A stretch of DNA of 7,379 bases from Pseudobutyrivibrio sp. (GTDB taxonomy: Bacteria; Bacillota; Clostridia; Lachnospirales; Lachnospiraceae). The notes below the pieces were generated by a model that saw only the letters and a list, made by a program, of their open reading frames with translations, had not been told where the DNA came from and searched no databases. The stretch lies in assembly GCA_017557715.1 (NCBI GenBank), contig JAFYYE010000135.1, positions 1 through 7,379 on the forward strand. The letters are read 5' to 3'. Positions 6,770-7,379 of the stretch are shown piece by piece (positions within the stretch are counted from its first letter, which is position 1; every line of letters starts with the position of its first letter). Both the position numbers and the translations under genes were made by a program.

Positions 6770-6775
6770 TCCTTA
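6770..6775 (-). promoter_or_regulatory. Stop codon and ribosome-binding site merged at the FlhB-like/yraN joint
   Basis: On the minus strand TAAGGA contains the TAA stop of the FlhB-like gene (6773-6775) and the AAGGA Shine-Dalgarno sequence of yraN (6770-6774). Only TTT separates it from the yraN ATG, which is short spacing. The merged signal suggests that ribosomes finishing the FlhB-like gene restart on yraN. Confidence 0.6.
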
Positions 6776-7063
6776 TCTTCCAAGCTTTGCCTTAAGTTTT
6801 TCCATATCATTAACAAATACTAAAATCTCTGCAACTACCTCATATAATTCTGGGGGAATCGCATCTCCAATATTTAGCTTACTTAAAGTCTGAGCTAATT
6901 CATTATCCTGATAAAATGGAACATCTGCTTTTTTAGCTTCCTCAATAATTTGCTCTGCCACATATCCCTTGCCTGACGCAAGAATTTTAGGCGCAGTATC
7001 TCCAGCCTCATAGGAAAGTGCAACAGCTGTTTTGTTTTTATCAAATGTTTTTTCCTCAGCCAT
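6773..7063 (-). CDS. Orphan FlhB-like cytoplasmic domain (EscU/YscU family)
   Basis: The 96-residue protein corresponds only to the soluble C-terminal domain of FlhB/YscU flagellar or type III export switch proteins, like the short FhlB/YlqH proteins of bacilli. Seen: KTAVALSYEAGDTAPKILAS (11-30), GKGYVAEQIIEEAKKADVPF (31-50), DNELAQTL (53-60), a NIGDAIPPELYEVVAEIL segment (64-81) typical of the family, and a Lys-rich tail. Compared with full FlhB it lacks the four-helix membrane domain. It also has NKTAVAL where the self-cleaving NPTH site would be, so it probably cannot autocleave. The start ATG (7061-7063) follows GAGGG (7070-7074), and the frame is intact, so this looks like a real short gene rather than a decayed flhB. 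It lies between a FliK-like gene and yraN. Function in export or elsewhere is not established. Confidence 0.9.
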   Translation of the reverse strand: MAEEKTFDKNKTAVALSYEAGDTAPKILASGKGYVAEQIIEEAKKADVPFYQDNELAQTLSKLNIGDAIPPELYEVVAEILVFVNDMEKLKAKLGR

Positions 7064-7098
7064 TATAAGCCCTCAAAGCAATCCTGAAAAGATAAAAA

Positions 7099-7379
7099 TC
7101 AAGCTCTCATGTCAAAACTATATCTGTGAACCAAACCCTCGGTCTTATTTTCCACTTCAATTGGTGGCGCACCTAAAAAATCTTCAACAAAGCTGGTTCT
7201 AGGTTCTCCACAGGTCATTTCTGAAGTGCAAGTGAAACCCTTTGCGGCAAGCCTATCTGTAAGAATATCTATATTCTTTTCTATAAGATTAAGAGATGAT
7301 TCATCAGCAAGATTCCATTTGCACCCAACCTTTGTTTCCTTCAATGAAATGAACACATCAGTAGGACCTAGATATTCCA
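7099..7379 (-). CDS. 3' end of a FliK-like hook-length-control protein gene (partial)
   Basis: Only the last 92 codons are present; the gene enters from the right edge and ends with TGA at 7099-7101. The frame is open to the edge (GAA TAT CTA GGT CCT...), and the GTG at 7354-7356 has no Shine-Dalgarno sequence, so it is an internal Val codon rather than a start. Seen: LGPTDVFISLKE near the start of the fragment, a variable middle, then SLNLIEKNIDILTDRLAAKG followed by a cysteine-containing strand. The LG-x-V-x-(I/V)-x-L... then helix ..L..L...G pattern resembles the FliK C-terminal domain, but conservation is weak. Position directly upstream of an FlhB-like gene supports the call, since FliK and FlhB act together in export-specificity switching. 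Moderately confident that it is a real gene end; less so of the name. Confidence 0.6.
   Translation of the reverse strand, partial: EYLGPTDVFISLKETKVGCKWNLADESSLNLIEKNIDILTDRLAAKGFTCTSEMTCGEPRTSFVEDFLGAPPIEVENKTEGLVHRYSFDMRA

Noticed and set aside
7354..7356. GTG as the start of a complete 85-residue gene at the right edge.
   Set aside because: The frame continues open to the window edge with FliK-like residues (LGPTD) just upstream, and no Shine-Dalgarno sequence precedes the GTG; the gene is better read as truncated by the window.

Overview
The window looks like low-to-medium-GC Firmicutes (Bacillota) DNA. The gene order and protein style point most strongly to a Lachnospiraceae-type clostridium (Butyrivibrio/Roseburia relatives), but this is inferred from gene content and not from a marker gene. 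Almost everything is coding; no rRNA, tRNA, CRISPR array, insertion sequence or integrase gene was seen.

Right-hand block (about 1971-7379, all on the minus strand): a tightly packed seven-gene run that reads, in transcription order, as the 3' end of a FliK-like gene, an orphan FlhB-like cytoplasmic domain, yraN, a DUF512 PDZ/iron-sulfur protein, der (two-domain ribosome-assembly GTPase), plsY and gpsA. Genes overlap or nearly touch (yraN/DUF512 by 7 bp, der/plsY by 1 bp), and Shine-Dalgarno (SD) sequences sit in the end of the preceding gene, so this is very probably one operon with translational coupling. GpsA makes sn-glycerol-3-phosphate and PlsY acylates it, so the last two genes are consecutive steps of phospholipid synthesis. 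Der and DUF512 are a recurrent neighbour pair. The only sizeable gap in the operon, between plsY and gpsA, holds a long imperfect inverted repeat (3008-3094) that is the least explained object in the window.

Left-hand block (66-1934): two more AT-rich genes transcribed divergently from a 60-bp spacer. One is a metallo-beta-lactamase-fold hydrolase of the COG1237 type (minus strand) and the other an integral-membrane acyltransferase of the Acyl_transf_3 family (plus strand). They look like accessory genes placed beside the core operon. The acyltransferase gene converges on gpsA, and a perfect 10-bp hairpin (1943-1966) between them can serve as a terminator in both directions.

Overall this is mostly an ordinary housekeeping region. 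The points deserving a second look are the plsY-gpsA hairpin, the orphan FlhB-like domain next to a FliK-like gene, the DUF512-Der pairing, and a small hairpin that could hide the acyltransferase ribosome-binding site. I did not find convincing evidence of an entirely new system.
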